From NCBI RefSeq assembly GCF_019303535.1, contig NZ_JACCIU010000001.1:682001-746000 (forward strand): a DNA stretch of 64,000 nucleotides, given 5' to 3'. Under the pieces are notes generated by a model, which did no database searches, was not told the origin of the DNA, and was given only the letters and a program-made list of their open reading frames with translations. The translations under genes were made by a program, and so were the position numbers. Source of the stretch: Lactobacillus sp. Sy-1. Its GTDB lineage: Bacteria; Bacillota; Bacilli; Lactobacillales; Lactobacillaceae. Shown in pieces: positions 54,902-63,941 of this stretch (position 1 is its first letter; each line of letters opens with the position of its first letter).

Positions 54902-55558
54902 ATGAGTCCAATGAAGGAAGACTATCTTAAAATCATTTTCGAACTTGGTGGAACGACTAAAAAGGTCTCCAACAAAAGAATCTCGATTGGGCTAAATATC
55001 GCCGCTGGTTCCGTTACTGAAATGGTTAATAAACTCGTTGAAGAAGGGTTAGTTTCGCATGAACCTTATTCAGGAGTTTCTTTAACCCCAGCTGGAGTAA
55101 AACTAGCTGAGGGGTTAGTTCGTAAGCACCGAATTTGGGAGACTTTTTTAGTGAAGGAGCTAAATTACGACTTGCCAGACGTTCATAATGAGGCTGAACA
55201 ATTAGAGCATGTTACTAGTCCGCGGCTCTTGAATGCGTTGGATGATAAGCTGGGTAATCCGACCCACTGTCCACACGGCGGGGTAATCCCGACTGCCACT
55301 GGAAAGTACTCTGAGGATAGCCATACTTTATTGAACGATGCGGAAGATGGTTCGACGGTGGTGGTTGATCGCTTTATTGATAATCACGACTTACTAACGT
55401 ATCTAGGTGATATTCAATTGGATATTGGTGATAAGTTAAAGGTCATTGATCATGCTCCATTTGAGGGTCCAATGAGAGTGATTAATATCACTGATAATCA
55501 GGAGATTTCAATTAGTTATAAGGCCTCTCACTATGTCTTTGTTAGACCAGTTGAATAG
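54902..55558 (+). CDS. DtxR-family metal-dependent transcriptional regulator
   Basis: A 218-residue repressor, longer than 142-residue MntR. It has an N-terminal winged helix (MSPMKEDYLKIIFEL to about 65), a dimerisation domain with metal-ligand candidates in EQLEHVTSPR and the CPHGGVIP loop, and a C-terminal SH3/FeoA-like domain (about 145-218). It probably senses manganese or iron and represses metal uptake genes. The start is ATG 54902 with AGGTGA upstream; an earlier in-frame start at 54893 overlaps that site. The mRNA leader contains a terminator-like hairpin. Confidence 0.85.
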   Translation: MSPMKEDYLKIIFELGGTTKKVSNKRISIGLNIAAGSVTEMVNKLVEEGLVSHEPYSGVSLTPAGVKLAEGLVRKHRIWETFLVKELNYDLPDVHNEAEQLEHVTSPRLLNALDDKLGNPTHCPHGGVIPTATGKYSEDSHTLLNDAEDGSTVVVDRFIDNHDLLTYLGDIQLDIGDKLKVIDHAPFEGPMRVINITDNQEISISYKASHYVFVRPVE

Positions 55559-55566
55559 ATGATTAA

Positions 55567-55597
55567 TAAAAGGGCGCCCACACTGGGAGCTCTTTTA
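55567..55597 (+). terminator. intrinsic terminator
   Basis: AAAAGGGC-CCCA and TGGG-GCTCTTTT form a 12-bp stem with one mismatch behind the DtxR-family gene. Confidence 0.65.
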
Positions 55598-55633
55598 ATA
55601 CATATTGATTAAAAATTAAGGGTGGTGTTTAAA

Positions 55634-56395
55634 TTGCCGAAACCACGGACTAAAAAGGATGTCCTCGTTGTTGAAACTTGTTTGTTAGCCGGTAAGATTA
55701 TGATTGAAAACGGGTCTGAAATGAGTCGAGTTACTGATACAATTTATCGAATTGCAGAAAATGCACAGGCATATCAGGCTCGAGCTTACGTTACATTGAC
55801 TGGGATTATGATGTCGCCCAGCAGTAAGATTGGGGCGCAGATTGCGGTAATTGAAAAGCGAACGTTTAATCTAGAAAAGGTGTCGTTAGTAAATGATTAC
55901 TCACGACAGTTTGCCGAACATAAGATTACGCTTCAAGAATTCCATAGTCGCTTAGCGTTAATTGAGAAAAACGTGAAAGACTTTCCATTCTGGTTACAAA
56001 CCCTCTCTGCGGCAATCATTAGTGGAACTCTAGAAGTAGTATTTAGAAATAACCTCCCTGATTTATGGGCCGCCTGTGTGGTTGGAATGTTGGGCTGGAT
56101 TGCTTATTATATGATTAGTAAGTACATTGCGGTTCAATTCATTAGTGAGTTTCTAGCTGCATTTGTTGTGGCGGTGGCCTCGGTAATTGCAATTAAACTA
56201 CACCTAGCGAATAGTACTGATGACTTGATTATTGGTGGGATTATGCCGCTAGTGCCTGGGGTGCCAATAACGAACGCCGTCAGGGATGCGCTTTCTGGGA
56301 ACCTGGTTAGTGGTCCAGCACGGGGGCTAGAGGCCTTTATGATTGCTTGTGCCCTTGGGTTTGGGGTTGCACTGGCGTTGACAATCTTTAAATAG
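55634..56395 (+). CDS. threonine/serine exporter, N-terminal half (ThrE_1)
   Basis: A 253-residue protein with an N-terminal soluble domain typical of DUF1212 (ETCLLAGKIMIENGSEMSRVTDTI) and then five membrane helices with GGIMPLVPGVPITNAVRD. It corresponds to the first half of the ThrE exporter of Corynebacterium, which is split into two genes in many Firmicutes. The start is TTG 55634, following AAGGGTGG; the GTG at 55622 lies in that site. Works with the next gene product. Confidence 0.85.
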   Translation: MPKPRTKKDVLVVETCLLAGKIMIENGSEMSRVTDTIYRIAENAQAYQARAYVTLTGIMMSPSSKIGAQIAVIEKRTFNLEKVSLVNDYSRQFAEHKITLQEFHSRLALIEKNVKDFPFWLQTLSAAIISGTLEVVFRNNLPDLWAACVVGMLGWIAYYMISKYIAVQFISEFLAAFVVAVASVIAIKLHLANSTDDLIIGGIMPLVPGVPITNAVRDALSGNLVSGPARGLEAFMIACALGFGVALALTIFK

Positions 56396-56406
56396 GGAGC
56401 TTACTA

Positions 56407-56898
56407 ATGTTTATTTTAAATATCTTCTTCGTATACATTGCGACGGTTTGTTTTGGAATTTTAGTTAACGTTCCTCATCGCGCATTGAATTTAGATGGAA
56501 TCGTCGGCGTTTTAGGATGGTTAGTTTACTACCTCTATGTTAATCACTTTGGCGGCTACATTGGTGGTAACTTTTTTGGCACGTTTACGATTGGGATTGC
56601 TGGAGTGTTAGCGTCCCGATATAAGAAATTACCAGTGATTATATTCAACATTCCAGGATTAGTACCACTAGTTCCTGGTGGGCAAGCGTATCAAGTCATG
56701 CGAGATATGGCATTGAATGAATATGGATTGGCTAAGTACAACCTCTTGCAGGTAGCATTCATTGCGGGTTCAATTTCAGCTGGGTTCTTAGTTGCAGAAG
56801 TGGTAAATCAACTGTTATTTAAGGCTCGTCATTACCGTTCGCCGCGGCATTATCACCGTGATAAATTAGAAAAAATTGAAAAAAAACGGCATCGCTAG
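56407..56898 (+). CDS. threonine/serine exporter, C-terminal half (ThrE_2)
   Basis: A 163-residue membrane protein (DUF3815 type) with five helices and the IPGLVPLVPGGQAYQVMRDM motif, which mirrors the repeated motif in its partner. It completes the split Thr/Ser exporter. GGGAGC lies before the ATG, 11 bases after the partner stop. Its stop codon lies inside the terminator stem. Confidence 0.85.
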   Translation: MFILNIFFVYIATVCFGILVNVPHRALNLDGIVGVLGWLVYYLYVNHFGGYIGGNFFGTFTIGIAGVLASRYKKLPVIIFNIPGLVPLVPGGQAYQVMRDMALNEYGLAKYNLLQVAFIAGSISAGFLVAEVVNQLLFKARHYRSPRHYHRDKLEKIEKKRHR

Positions 56899-56920
56899 GG
56901 AGCAGCGATACCGTTTTTTT
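56881..56920. terminator. bidirectional intrinsic terminator
   Basis: AAAAAACGG-ATCGCT and AGCGAT-CCGTTTTTTT form a strong stem that includes the stop codon of the exporter gene and faces the convergent DUF1634 gene. Confidence 0.85.
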
Positions 56921-56921
56921 G

Positions 56922-57305
56922 CTATGCTTGTGATAATCCAATGAAAAAACTAACGATTAAGACAATGAGAACGAACATGGTGATGTACACATAGAGCATG
57001 TCACGTTCCTTATAAAACGAATAAATTGAAACGATGACTCTTAATACGGGGGTAAGAATTAAGCAGTAAATCCCAAGCATCATGATTGCATATGGCTTTA
57101 AAGTGGCCACTCCAGCAAAGATGGCCCGAAAAGAAGTGGGGTGGAAGTTACCAACGTAACCAGACTTTCCCGTAATTACCAACAGCAGCCACCCAATAAT
57201 CATGATGGTAGCTGAAATGATTACCCCAATCCGCAGAATCTTACCAATTATTAACTCGATACTGTTCATTTCTTGATTTAATTGTTTACTAGGTTGGTCT
57301 TTCAT
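56922..57305 (-). CDS. DUF1634 membrane protein
   Basis: A 127-residue membrane protein with three helices, matching the small DUF1634 proteins that commonly follow TauE/SafE genes. Its ATG overlaps the stop of the upstream exporter gene (TAATG), so translation is coupled. It presumably supports the exporter; the mechanism is unknown. Confidence 0.83.
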   Translation of the reverse strand: MKDQPSKQLNQEMNSIELIIGKILRIGVIISATIMIIGWLLLVITGKSGYVGNFHPTSFRAIFAGVATLKPYAIMMLGIYCLILTPVLRVIVSIYSFYKERDMLYVYITMFVLIVLIVSFFIGLSQA

Positions 57306-58150
57306 TATAGTTTCACCCCAAATCCTTGGAATAGCATGTTAGCACCGATATATAGCAAGATGGGGATGAATACAATTCGGATTAGCTTAGTGGGGAGAAT
57401 TTGCATAACCCTGGATCCCACTACGGCACCACCTAAAATCCCAATTGCTAATGGAACAGCAATGTTAGGTAAGATGGTTCCATTAAAGAAGTAGACCGTG
57501 GCACTAGCTGCAGCGGTTACCCCCATCATTAGGTTACTAGTGGCACTAGATGGTTTTAATGGCATCTTCATAAATGTATCCATTGCAATCACTTTAAATG
57601 CTCCGGAACCAATTCCAAGCAGTCCACTAGCGAGGCCAGCTCCAAACATAACGGACATTCCACTGGGAACGTTGGTCACTTGGTAGTCAATGGTTTTCTT
57701 TAAATTCTTATCGTAGTAGCTGCCGTTTAACTCTAATTTTTTAGCAATGGCATCTTCTTTGCCGCTTCGATAATCATCAGGTTTCATGCGTAGCTTTCTG
57801 AACATATTGAAACCGGAAAAGATAAGTAGTAGTCCAAATAAAACATAGAGGTACTTTGGGTCTAAAACCCCGGTGAGTAGCGAACCTGCTACTGCACCAA
57901 TGGTGGTGGCAATTTCTAAGAACATCGCCACGCGAAGGTTTAGAACCTCGTCCTTTAAGTAAGCGATCGTAGATCCAGAGCTAGTGGCAATCACCACAAT
58001 GATACTTGCCCCAATCGCATATTTAATGTTTAAGCCAAAAGCAAGCGTTAAAATTGGGGTAACGATGATTCCACCCCCCAGTCCTAAAATAGCACCAGCG
58101 ATTCCGGCAAAAACCCCTAGTGCAATCATAATGAGTGCAGTCTCAATCAT
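57305..58150 (-). CDS. sulfite exporter TauE/SafE family protein
   Basis: A 281-residue membrane protein with eight helices and the duplicated family pattern (GAILGLGGGIIVTPIL in the first half, GLLGIGSGAFKVIAM in the second). It probably transports sulfur-containing organic anions; the substrate is not known. Two ATGs follow AGGAGG: 58156 abuts it and 58150 is six bases away and is chosen. The minus-strand promoter TTACAA (58219-58214) and TATAAT (58196-58191), 17-base spacer, fits well. Confidence 0.87.
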   Translation of the reverse strand: MIETALIMIALGVFAGIAGAILGLGGGIIVTPILTLAFGLNIKYAIGASIIVVIATSSGSTIAYLKDEVLNLRVAMFLEIATTIGAVAGSLLTGVLDPKYLYVLFGLLLIFSGFNMFRKLRMKPDDYRSGKEDAIAKKLELNGSYYDKNLKKTIDYQVTNVPSGMSVMFGAGLASGLLGIGSGAFKVIAMDTFMKMPLKPSSATSNLMMGVTAAASATVYFFNGTILPNIAVPLAIGILGGAVVGSRVMQILPTKLIRIVFIPILLYIGANMLFQGFGVKL

Positions 58151-58190
58151 GATCATCCTCCTAAAATATAGACATTTTGATACATCGTTA

Positions 58191-58219
58191 ATTATATGCT
58201 TATTTTTAAATAATTGTAA
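58191..58219 (-). promoter_or_regulatory. promoter of the TauE/SafE-DUF1634 unit
   Basis: On the minus strand TTACAA at 58219-58214 and TATAAT at 58196-58191 have a 17-base spacer, about 40 bases before the start codon. Confidence 0.6.
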
Positions 58220-58249
58220 ATTTTTAAAGGCCCAACGAAGTTATTGCTA

Positions 58250-58258
58250 TGGTATAAT
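58250..58258 (+). promoter_or_regulatory. extended -10 promoter of the PAP2 gene
   Basis: TGGTATAAT (TATAAT at 58253-58258), 40 bases before the TTG start at 58299. No good -35 is visible. Confidence 0.45.
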
Positions 58259-58298
58259 TACAATGAAATTGTTATATTTCTGGGAGGCTTAATTTAAG

Positions 58299-58976
58299 TT
58301 GTTAATTAATAAGGATATTAACCGAATGTACCGGTTTATTTTATCATTGGGCCTATCGATCGTTTTGACCGGTGGAGTAATGCTCAATAATAATTCTGGT
58401 TCTAGTTACCTATCGTTTCTGGATTCTATGGTTGCTAGTGGTATTCAGGGCCAAGAGCAATCTTATAAGCAGGTTATTTATGGGTTTGTGACGTTCTTGG
58501 GAAGTCCAAAGATGGACATTCTCTGGATTTTGATTATTGCGTTTTTCCTTTGGACGATTCGCTATCGAATTCCAGCCGTCTGGGCGATTGCAACTTTGAT
58601 AAGTGGTAATATTTTAGGAGTAATTTTAAAACACATTGTTCAAAGACAACGCCCCTTGTTACACTCTGCTTCTGACACCGGATTTAGTTATCCCAGCGGG
58701 CACGTTTTAGGGACGGTGTTGGTAATTAGCGTGGTATGGGTAATTGTGATTCCATTGCTGAAGAGTCGGCGGGCTCAGATAATTGCTAAGACGGTAGCGG
58801 TTATCTATGTGGCATTGGTAATGCTGTCGCGGGTCTTTTTAAACGCCCACTACCCAACCGATACGATTGGAGCCTTTTTAGTTGGTTATACCTGGTTCCA
58901 ATTTTGCGAGTGGCTTTACTATCACTATGCCGGTCGATTAAAAAAGTACCATCCGTTCCAAAAATCCGTTTATTAA
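58299..58976 (+). CDS. PAP2-family membrane phosphatase
   Basis: A 225-residue membrane protein with about six helices and the three-part acid phosphatase site: KHIVQRQRP, SYPSGH and SRVFLNAHYPTD. It may act on undecaprenyl pyrophosphate or phosphatidate. The start is TTG at 58299 with GGGAGG 11 bases upstream. It is monocistronic. Confidence 0.86.
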   Translation: MLINKDINRMYRFILSLGLSIVLTGGVMLNNNSGSSYLSFLDSMVASGIQGQEQSYKQVIYGFVTFLGSPKMDILWILIIAFFLWTIRYRIPAVWAIATLISGNILGVILKHIVQRQRPLLHSASDTGFSYPSGHVLGTVLVISVVWVIVIPLLKSRRAQIIAKTVAVIYVALVMLSRVFLNAHYPTDTIGAFLVGYTWFQFCEWLYYHYAGRLKKYHPFQKSVY

Positions 58977-58978
58977 AA

Positions 58979-59018
58979 TTAAAAGCATTGCTGAATATTC
59001 TTCAGCAATGCTTTTTTT
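58979..59018. terminator. bidirectional intrinsic terminator
   Basis: AAAAGCATTGCTGAA and TTCAGCAATGCTTTTTTT form a 15-bp stem between convergent genes. Confidence 0.88.
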
Positions 59019-59021
59019 GGA

Positions 59022-59816
59022 TTAAAGTTCGGTTAGCCATTCAATTGCTAATTTGAACCAGTGGGCAACATGGGGATCGTTACTTTCATCGTTCCAGGCG
59101 GTTAATTGGTTAGCCATTGCTAAACCGTGGCGGCCATGGTGGAAGATGTGCAGTTCATAATCAACGTGTTTATTTGCAAGCGCCTCAGCGTATTTGATGG
59201 CATTCATGGATGGGACGAACGGATCATCAGCAGTATGCCAGATGAACGTTGGAACGTTAGTGGTGGTTACGCCATCTTCCGCTGCGGTTAGTTGTTGATT
59301 AGCTTCCCAGTCAGCAATTTTAGCGGAATCCTTTGGGAATCCCAAGTTTAAGTCAATCACCGGATAACTTAGGATTACGGCTCGTGGTTTTAAATTATTT
59401 TGGGGATGGACCATTTCTAAAAACTGTGGATCATCGTAGCGGTTATTGAAGGCACTAACTACGAACCCACCAATTGAAAATCCACAGATTACGATGTTAT
59501 CTGGATCAATGCTCAACTTGGTGGCGTTTTGTTTCAAAAAGTCGACCGATTTAGCAAGTTCTACTAATGGTTGTGGCATTAACGGGTGCTTTTCAGACTC
59601 AAAACTATAGCGGAGATAAAAGCTTTGGTACCCCTGGGCTGCAAAGCTTAGGGCGAAGCTTTCCGCCTGTTGATCAGAAATGTGGGTAAATGACCCCCCG
59701 GGAACGATAATTACGGCTGGAAACTTAAAGTGTTGGGAATCAGCATCTGATTCTCTAACATAGCCCTTTAAATAGGCGTTTGATTGTGGTAAAAGTGATT
59801 GTTGAATGATTTTCAT
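59022..59816 (-). CDS. alpha/beta hydrolase (esterase-like)
   Basis: A 264-residue cytosolic hydrolase. The nucleophile elbow is GFSIGG (in IVICGFSIGGFVVSAF), an acidic residue lies in WHTADDPFVP and a His in HHGRHGLAM. The PAVIIVPGGSFTHIS segment forms the oxyanion hole. It is close to the acetyl-xylan-esterase or BD-FAE-like esterases of lactobacilli; the substrate is unknown. The start is ATG 59816 after AGGGGG. It is divergent from the acetyltransferase gene 60 bases away. Confidence 0.85.
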   Translation of the reverse strand: MKIIQQSLLPQSNAYLKGYVRESDADSQHFKFPAVIIVPGGSFTHISDQQAESFALSFAAQGYQSFYLRYSFESEKHPLMPQPLVELAKSVDFLKQNATKLSIDPDNIVICGFSIGGFVVSAFNNRYDDPQFLEMVHPQNNLKPRAVILSYPVIDLNLGFPKDSAKIADWEANQQLTAAEDGVTTTNVPTFIWHTADDPFVPSMNAIKYAEALANKHVDYELHIFHHGRHGLAMANQLTAWNDESNDPHVAHWFKLAIEWLTEL

Positions 59817-59876
59817 GGGGAACCCCCTATTATTAGAATTGACTATATTGTAACTCATTTGAAGGGAACGGTTAAT

Positions 59877-60374
59877 ATGGAACGAATCAAAATTAGGCCG
59901 CTAACGATGGCGGATGTGAAGTTCTTTGCTGCCATTGTATCAAATCCGCATGTGACTGACATGTTGGGAATGCATGCAGTTGAAGACGTTAAGGCAGCCC
60001 GACAAATATTGAAAATGGAACTAGCAACTGGGATTGGAATTGCGGTAGTTGTTAATGGAGAAATGGTGGGATGTTGTTTTTTATATCCTCAGATAGGGGC
60101 CACTGGATTTCCTGATCAAGCGAATCGTGAAATTGGTTTAATGATGAATTATGATTATCAGGGGCGTGGAATTATGGGAACAGCTCTGAAAATGATATTA
60201 GCTGAAGTTAGTCGCCAACATAATTTAAAAACAATCACCGCTAACGTTAAAAGTTCTAATATCATTTCGCTGCATCTTTTAAAACGGAACAATTTTAAAA
60301 TTAACGGCGTTTTTAATGACTTTTTAGGACAAAAAATAATCCAATTGAAAACAAAGTTTGTAAACGAATCTTAA
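59877..60374 (+). CDS. GNAT-family N-acetyltransferase
   Basis: A 165-residue acetyltransferase. MERIKIRPLTMADVKFFAAIV is the typical start, and the acetyl-CoA loop region is IGLMMNYDYQGRGIMGTAL, followed by NVKSSNIISLHLLKRNNFK. It resembles RimJ/RimL-type enzymes; the substrate is unknown. The start is ATG 59877 behind AAGGGA; the frame extends back into the divergent gene but those codons are not conserved. Its 3' end holds the lysP promoter. Confidence 0.82.
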   Translation: MERIKIRPLTMADVKFFAAIVSNPHVTDMLGMHAVEDVKAARQILKMELATGIGIAVVVNGEMVGCCFLYPQIGATGFPDQANREIGLMMNYDYQGRGIMGTALKMILAEVSRQHNLKTITANVKSSNIISLHLLKRNNFKINGVFNDFLGQKIIQLKTKFVNES

Positions 60375-60386
60375 AAAAGATATAAT
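60358..60386 (+). promoter_or_regulatory. promoter of the lysine riboswitch-lysP transcript
   Basis: TTGTAA (60358-60363) and TATAAT (60381-60386) have a 17-base spacer. The -35 lies within the last codons of the acetyltransferase gene. Confidence 0.65.
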
Positions 60387-60399
60387 AATTACTAATCAA

Positions 60400-60636
60400 A
60401 TTATCTAAGAAGAGGTGCGGACCTCATCAGTATCTATTGGGAGTTGAAAAAGCAACGTTGATCGATAGTGAAAGGGGGGTCTGCCGAAGTCTAAAGCGGC
60501 TTTTTCTACTTTAGACTGGGGCTTAGTTTAATAAGCTAAGAACTGTCGTGAATTTTTCACGGAGTGCTTTCGATAGTTGTAATGGCTATAAGTACAATTG
60601 TGGTGTTCACTTCTTGGTTAGAAGTGGGCATTTTTT
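60400..60636 (+). promoter_or_regulatory. lysine riboswitch (L box) with intrinsic terminator
   Basis: Conserved L-box core pieces occur in order: AGAGGTGCGG (60411-60420), TGAAAGGGGGGTCTGCCGAAG region (60469-60489), AACTGTCGTG (60541-60550) and GGAGTGC (60561-60567). ATTATC and GATAGT close the basal stem. The expression platform is a terminator with arms TCACTTCT and AGAAGTG and a T6 run ending at 60636. It should switch off lysP when lysine is plentiful. It fills most of the gap between the acetyltransferase and lysP genes. Confidence 0.88.
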
Positions 60637-60680
60637 AAAATCCTGAACTTCTTAAATAATGATTTTTGGAGGAATTTGAT

Positions 60681-62150
60681 ATGGATAAAAAGGAACAAGA
60701 TGGTGGGGTCAAAAGAAAATTAAAAACCCGTCATGTTTCAATGATCTCACTAGGTGGTTCAATTGGAACCGGGTTATTTGTTACTAGTGGCTCCACTGTT
60801 TCACAGGCAGGGCCTGGTGGTGCTTTAGTTGCATATATTTTAATGGGTTTAATGGTTTATTTTCTGATGACTAGTTTAGGAGAGATGGCTACCAATACCC
60901 CGGTTAGTGGTTCGTTTGCTGAATATGCCGGAAAGTATGTTGATCCAGCCCTTGGGTTTGCGATGGGGTGGAACTATTGGTTTAACTGGGCAATTACTGT
61001 TGCCGTTGACATTAGCACCGCAGCTTTGGTTATGAAGTTTTGGATGCCAAACGTACCGAGTTGGATTTTTAGTGGTGGTGTTTTGATTTTAATTTTCCTT
61101 ATTAATGCTGCTTCAGTAGGGGCGTTTGGTGAAATTGAGTATTGGTTATCCCTAATTAAAGTTGCAACCATTATTATCTTCTTGATTGTTGGATTATTGA
61201 CGATTGTTGGAATTATGGGTGGCGGTAGTGCCGTTGGGCTTAGTAACTTTACTTATAAGCAAGCTCCATTCGTAGGTGGAATTCCAGCGATGCTTTCCGT
61301 ATTCGTTGTTGCCGGATTCTCATTCCAAGGAACTGAATTGGTTGGGATTACTGCTGGTGAATCTGACGATCCAAAGCACAGTGTACCAAAGGCCATTAGC
61401 GAAGTTTTTTGGAGAATTATTTTATTCTACATCCTAGCAATCTTTGTGATTGCAGCATTGATTCCATACACTAGCCCAAATCTGTTAGGATCAAGTGCTA
61501 GTGACATTGCAATTAGTCCATTTACATTAGTATTCAAACGGGCTGGACTTGCTGCTGCTGCAGGAGTGATGAATGCAGTTATTTTAATTTCAGTGATTTC
61601 ATCCGCTAATTCAGGAATGTATGCATCAACTCGGATGCTGTACTCAATGTCAGACGGAACTTTTGCCCCTAAAATGTTCGGTAAGACCGATCGCCGTGGA
61701 ATTCCAGTTTCTGCGCTTGTAATTACCACAGTAATTGCATTAGCCACCTTCATTACTAGTTTTGCTGGTCCTGAAATTTACCTCTGGTTAGTTGCTGCTT
61801 CAGGGTTAACTGGTTTTATTGCTTGGGTTGGAATTGCCATTTCTCACTTTAGATTCAGACGGGCATTTGTAAAACAAGGCCATTCTGTGAGTGAACTTGC
61901 CTACCACGCTAAGCTATTCCCTGTTGGGCCAGTTTTGACTTTAGTCCTTTGTATCTTAATCATTATTGGTCAAGACTTGTCGGCGTTTTCGAACTTTAAC
62001 TGGAAGGAAATTGGAATTACTTACATTAGTGTTCCGCTAGTATTAATTCTATACATCTTCTATAAAGTTAGGCATCATACTAAGTTGATTCCGCTAGATA
62101 AGGTGGATGTTAGTCCGGTTTCCAAAGCGACAATCGATAGTGAAAAATAA
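60681..62150 (+). CDS. lysP: lysine-type amino acid permease (APC)
   Basis: A 489-residue membrane protein with 12 helices. It has SLGGSIGTGLFVTSGSTVSQAGPGG at helix 1, FAEYAGKYVDPALGFAMGWNYW in the next loop and SFQGTELVGITAGES at helix 6, as in LysP and related basic amino acid permeases. The upstream lysine riboswitch supports lysine as substrate. The start is ATG 60681 with TGGAGG upstream. It ends at its own terminator. Confidence 0.9.
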   Translation: MDKKEQDGGVKRKLKTRHVSMISLGGSIGTGLFVTSGSTVSQAGPGGALVAYILMGLMVYFLMTSLGEMATNTPVSGSFAEYAGKYVDPALGFAMGWNYWFNWAITVAVDISTAALVMKFWMPNVPSWIFSGGVLILIFLINAASVGAFGEIEYWLSLIKVATIIIFLIVGLLTIVGIMGGGSAVGLSNFTYKQAPFVGGIPAMLSVFVVAGFSFQGTELVGITAGESDDPKHSVPKAISEVFWRIILFYILAIFVIAALIPYTSPNLLGSSASDIAISPFTLVFKRAGLAAAAGVMNAVILISVISSANSGMYASTRMLYSMSDGTFAPKMFGKTDRRGIPVSALVITTVIALATFITSFAGPEIYLWLVAASGLTGFIAWVGIAISHFRFRRAFVKQGHSVSELAYHAKLFPVGPVLTLVLCILIIIGQDLSAFSNFNWKEIGITYISVPLVLILYIFYKVRHHTKLIPLDKVDVSPVSKATIDSEK

Positions 62151-62154
62151 TCTC

Positions 62155-62187
62155 AAAAGTTATCCTATTTTCAGGATAACTTTTTTT
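62155..62187 (+). terminator. lysP terminator
   Basis: AAAAGTTATCCT and AGGATAACTTTTTTT form a 12-bp stem behind lysP. Confidence 0.88.
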
Positions 62188-62198
62188 GTGCAAAAATA

Positions 62199-62227
62199 TT
62201 GCTAATTAAGGACGGATATAATATGAT
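62199..62227 (+). promoter_or_regulatory. promoter of the serS T-box transcript
   Basis: TTGCTA (62199-62204) and TATGAT (62222-62227) have a 17-base spacer, next to an overlapping TATAAT at 62217. Confidence 0.55.
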
Positions 62228-62254
62228 AATAGTGATTAAATACTAGATTAAAAC

Positions 62255-62462
62255 ACAATGTATGTTTATTAAGTAGACGTCTAAGAGATGTAGTGGTTGG
62301 TGTAAACTACAGGTCGAAAATTCCGACATATTAATGAGTGGGCAGGTAATGCTGCACGGTTGGTGGCCGTTATCACAGATGAGTTGTCCGATTGATTTCG
62401 GGAACTTGGGTGGTACCGCGAAAAGCAGGCTTTCGTCCCAATGACGAAGCCTGCTTTTTTAT
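62255..62462 (+). promoter_or_regulatory. T-box riboswitch of serS
   Basis: The antiterminator core GGGTGGTACCGCG is at 62408-62420, directly before an intrinsic terminator (GCAGGCTT-CGT with ACG-AAGCCTGC, T6 run, 62421-62461). Upstream is about 150 bases of stem-forming sequence. The element should sense uncharged serine tRNA and raise serS expression. I could not assign the specifier codon with confidence; a TCC at 62322-62324 is one candidate. Confidence 0.88.
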
Positions 62463-62483
62463 ATTTTTAGGAGGGATTTTCCA

Positions 62484-63776
62484 ATGTTAGACATGAAGTT
62501 GATTAGAAACAACGAACAATGGTTTAAGGAAAAGATGGCAACACGGGGCATTGATGAAAAGCAAATTGATGAACTACTGGCACTTGATCAAAATCGCCGT
62601 GACATTTTAGTTAAGGTTGAAAGTTTAAAGGCCGAAAGAAATAAGGTTTCAGATGATATTGCTAAGATGAAGCGTGCTAAAGAAGATGCTAGCGGACCAA
62701 TTAACCGAATGAAAGAAGTCGGTGCTGAAATCAAGGAATTAGATGAACAAGAACAAGAAGTATCAGCTAAGCAAAGTGATTTAGCTGCGCACCTTCCTAA
62801 CATCCCAAATGACGACGATCCAGTTGGGCTAACTGAAGAGGGGGCAAAAGAACTCCGCAAAGTTGGTACTCCTCGTGAATTCACTGATTTTAAGCCTAAA
62901 AACCACTGGGAAATTGGTGAAAGCCTTGGAATCTTGAACTTTGAACGGAGCGCAAAGGTAGCTGGAAGCCGTTTTGTTTACTACGTTGGAGCTGGTTCAT
63001 TGCTTGAACGGGCAATTTACAATTTCTTCTTGGACCAAAATACCAATGCTGGATATGAAGAAATTATTCCTCCATACATGGTTAATTCAGAATCAATGTT
63101 TGGAACGGGGCAATTCCCTAAGTTCTTGGAAAAGAAGGCTGGGTTTGAAATTGCAGATAGTGATCTAACCATGATTCCAACTGCTGAAGTACCATTGGTT
63201 AACTACTACCGGGGCGAAGTAATTCCAGAAGATAAGCTTCCCGTTAAATTTACAGCATTAAGTCCAGCTTTCCGTTCCGAAGCTGGGAGTGCTGGTCGTG
63301 ATACCCGTGGTTTGATTCGTTTACACCAATTTAATAAGGTGGAAATGGTTCAATTTACCAAGCCAGAGGAATCTTGGGCTGCATTAGAAGAGCTTACTCA
63401 CCAAGCTGAAAGTCTTCTTAAGTTATTAAAGATTCCATACCATGTAATTACGCTAACAACTGGTGATATGAGTTTTACTGCTGCAATGACTCACGACATT
63501 GAAGTTTGGATGCCCGCTCAAAACTGTTATCGTGAAATCTCAAGTTGTTCTAACACTACTGACTTCCAAGCACGGCGGGCTAAAATTCAATACCGGGATG
63601 AAAGTGGTAAGCTACAGTTTGTCCACACTTTAAATGGTTCAGGATTAGCTGTTGGTCGGACCGTTGCTGCAATTTTGGAAAACTTCCAAAATGAAGATGG
63701 AACGGTTAACATTCCAGAAGTGCTTCAACCATACATGCATGGCATGAAAAAAATTGAGAAACAAGATTTATTCTAA
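62484..63776 (+). CDS. serS: seryl-tRNA synthetase
   Basis: A 430-residue class II synthetase. The N-terminal about 110 residues form the long tRNA-binding coiled coil (Lys/Glu-rich). Motif 2 is [21 protein letters not shown] and motif 3 [16 protein letters not shown]. Full length, AGGAGGG upstream of the ATG. Controlled by the T-box in front and followed by a terminator. Confidence 0.96.
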   Translation: MLDMKLIRNNEQWFKEKMATRGIDEKQIDELLALDQNRRDILVKVESLKAERNKVSDDIAKMKRAKEDASGPINRMKEVGAEIKELDEQEQEVSAKQSDLAAHLPNIPNDDDPVGLTEEGAKELRKVGTPREFTDFKPKNHWEIGESLGILNFERSAKVAGSRFVYYVGAGSLLERAIYNFFLDQNTNAGYEEIIPPYMVNSESMFGTGQFPKFLEKKAGFEIADSDLTMIPTAEVPLVNYYRGEVIPEDKLPVKFTALSPAFRSEAGSAGRDTRGLIRLHQFNKVEMVQFTKPEESWAALEELTHQAESLLKLLKIPYHVITLTTGDMSFTAAMTHDIEVWMPAQNCYREISSCSNTTDFQARRAKIQYRDESGKLQFVHTLNGSGLAVGRTVAAILENFQNEDGTVNIPEVLQPYMHGMKKIEKQDLF

Positions 63777-63804
63777 AACGTTGATGTAATAGCGTTTTGA
63801 AGGT

Positions 63805-63842
63805 GAGGATTAGGGATTGTGTTCCTAATCCTTATTTTTTTT
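63805..63842 (+). terminator. serS terminator
   Basis: GGATTAGG and CCTAATCC with a nine-base loop, followed by TTATTTTTTTT. Confidence 0.82.
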
Positions 63843-63941
63843 GCAAAAAAGGGTAGCTTTTTTAGATAATCTATTATATACTAGTTTTTGTTGATTTTTA
63901 CTGATTGCTTTTCAGATGAAAGGCGAAAATAAAAAAAGTTG

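Noticed and set aside
59799-59876. N-terminal extension of the acetyltransferase and of the esterase frames into each other
   Set aside because: Both longer frames would overlap divergent genes and lack ribosome binding sites; the internal ATGs at 59877 and 59816 have them.
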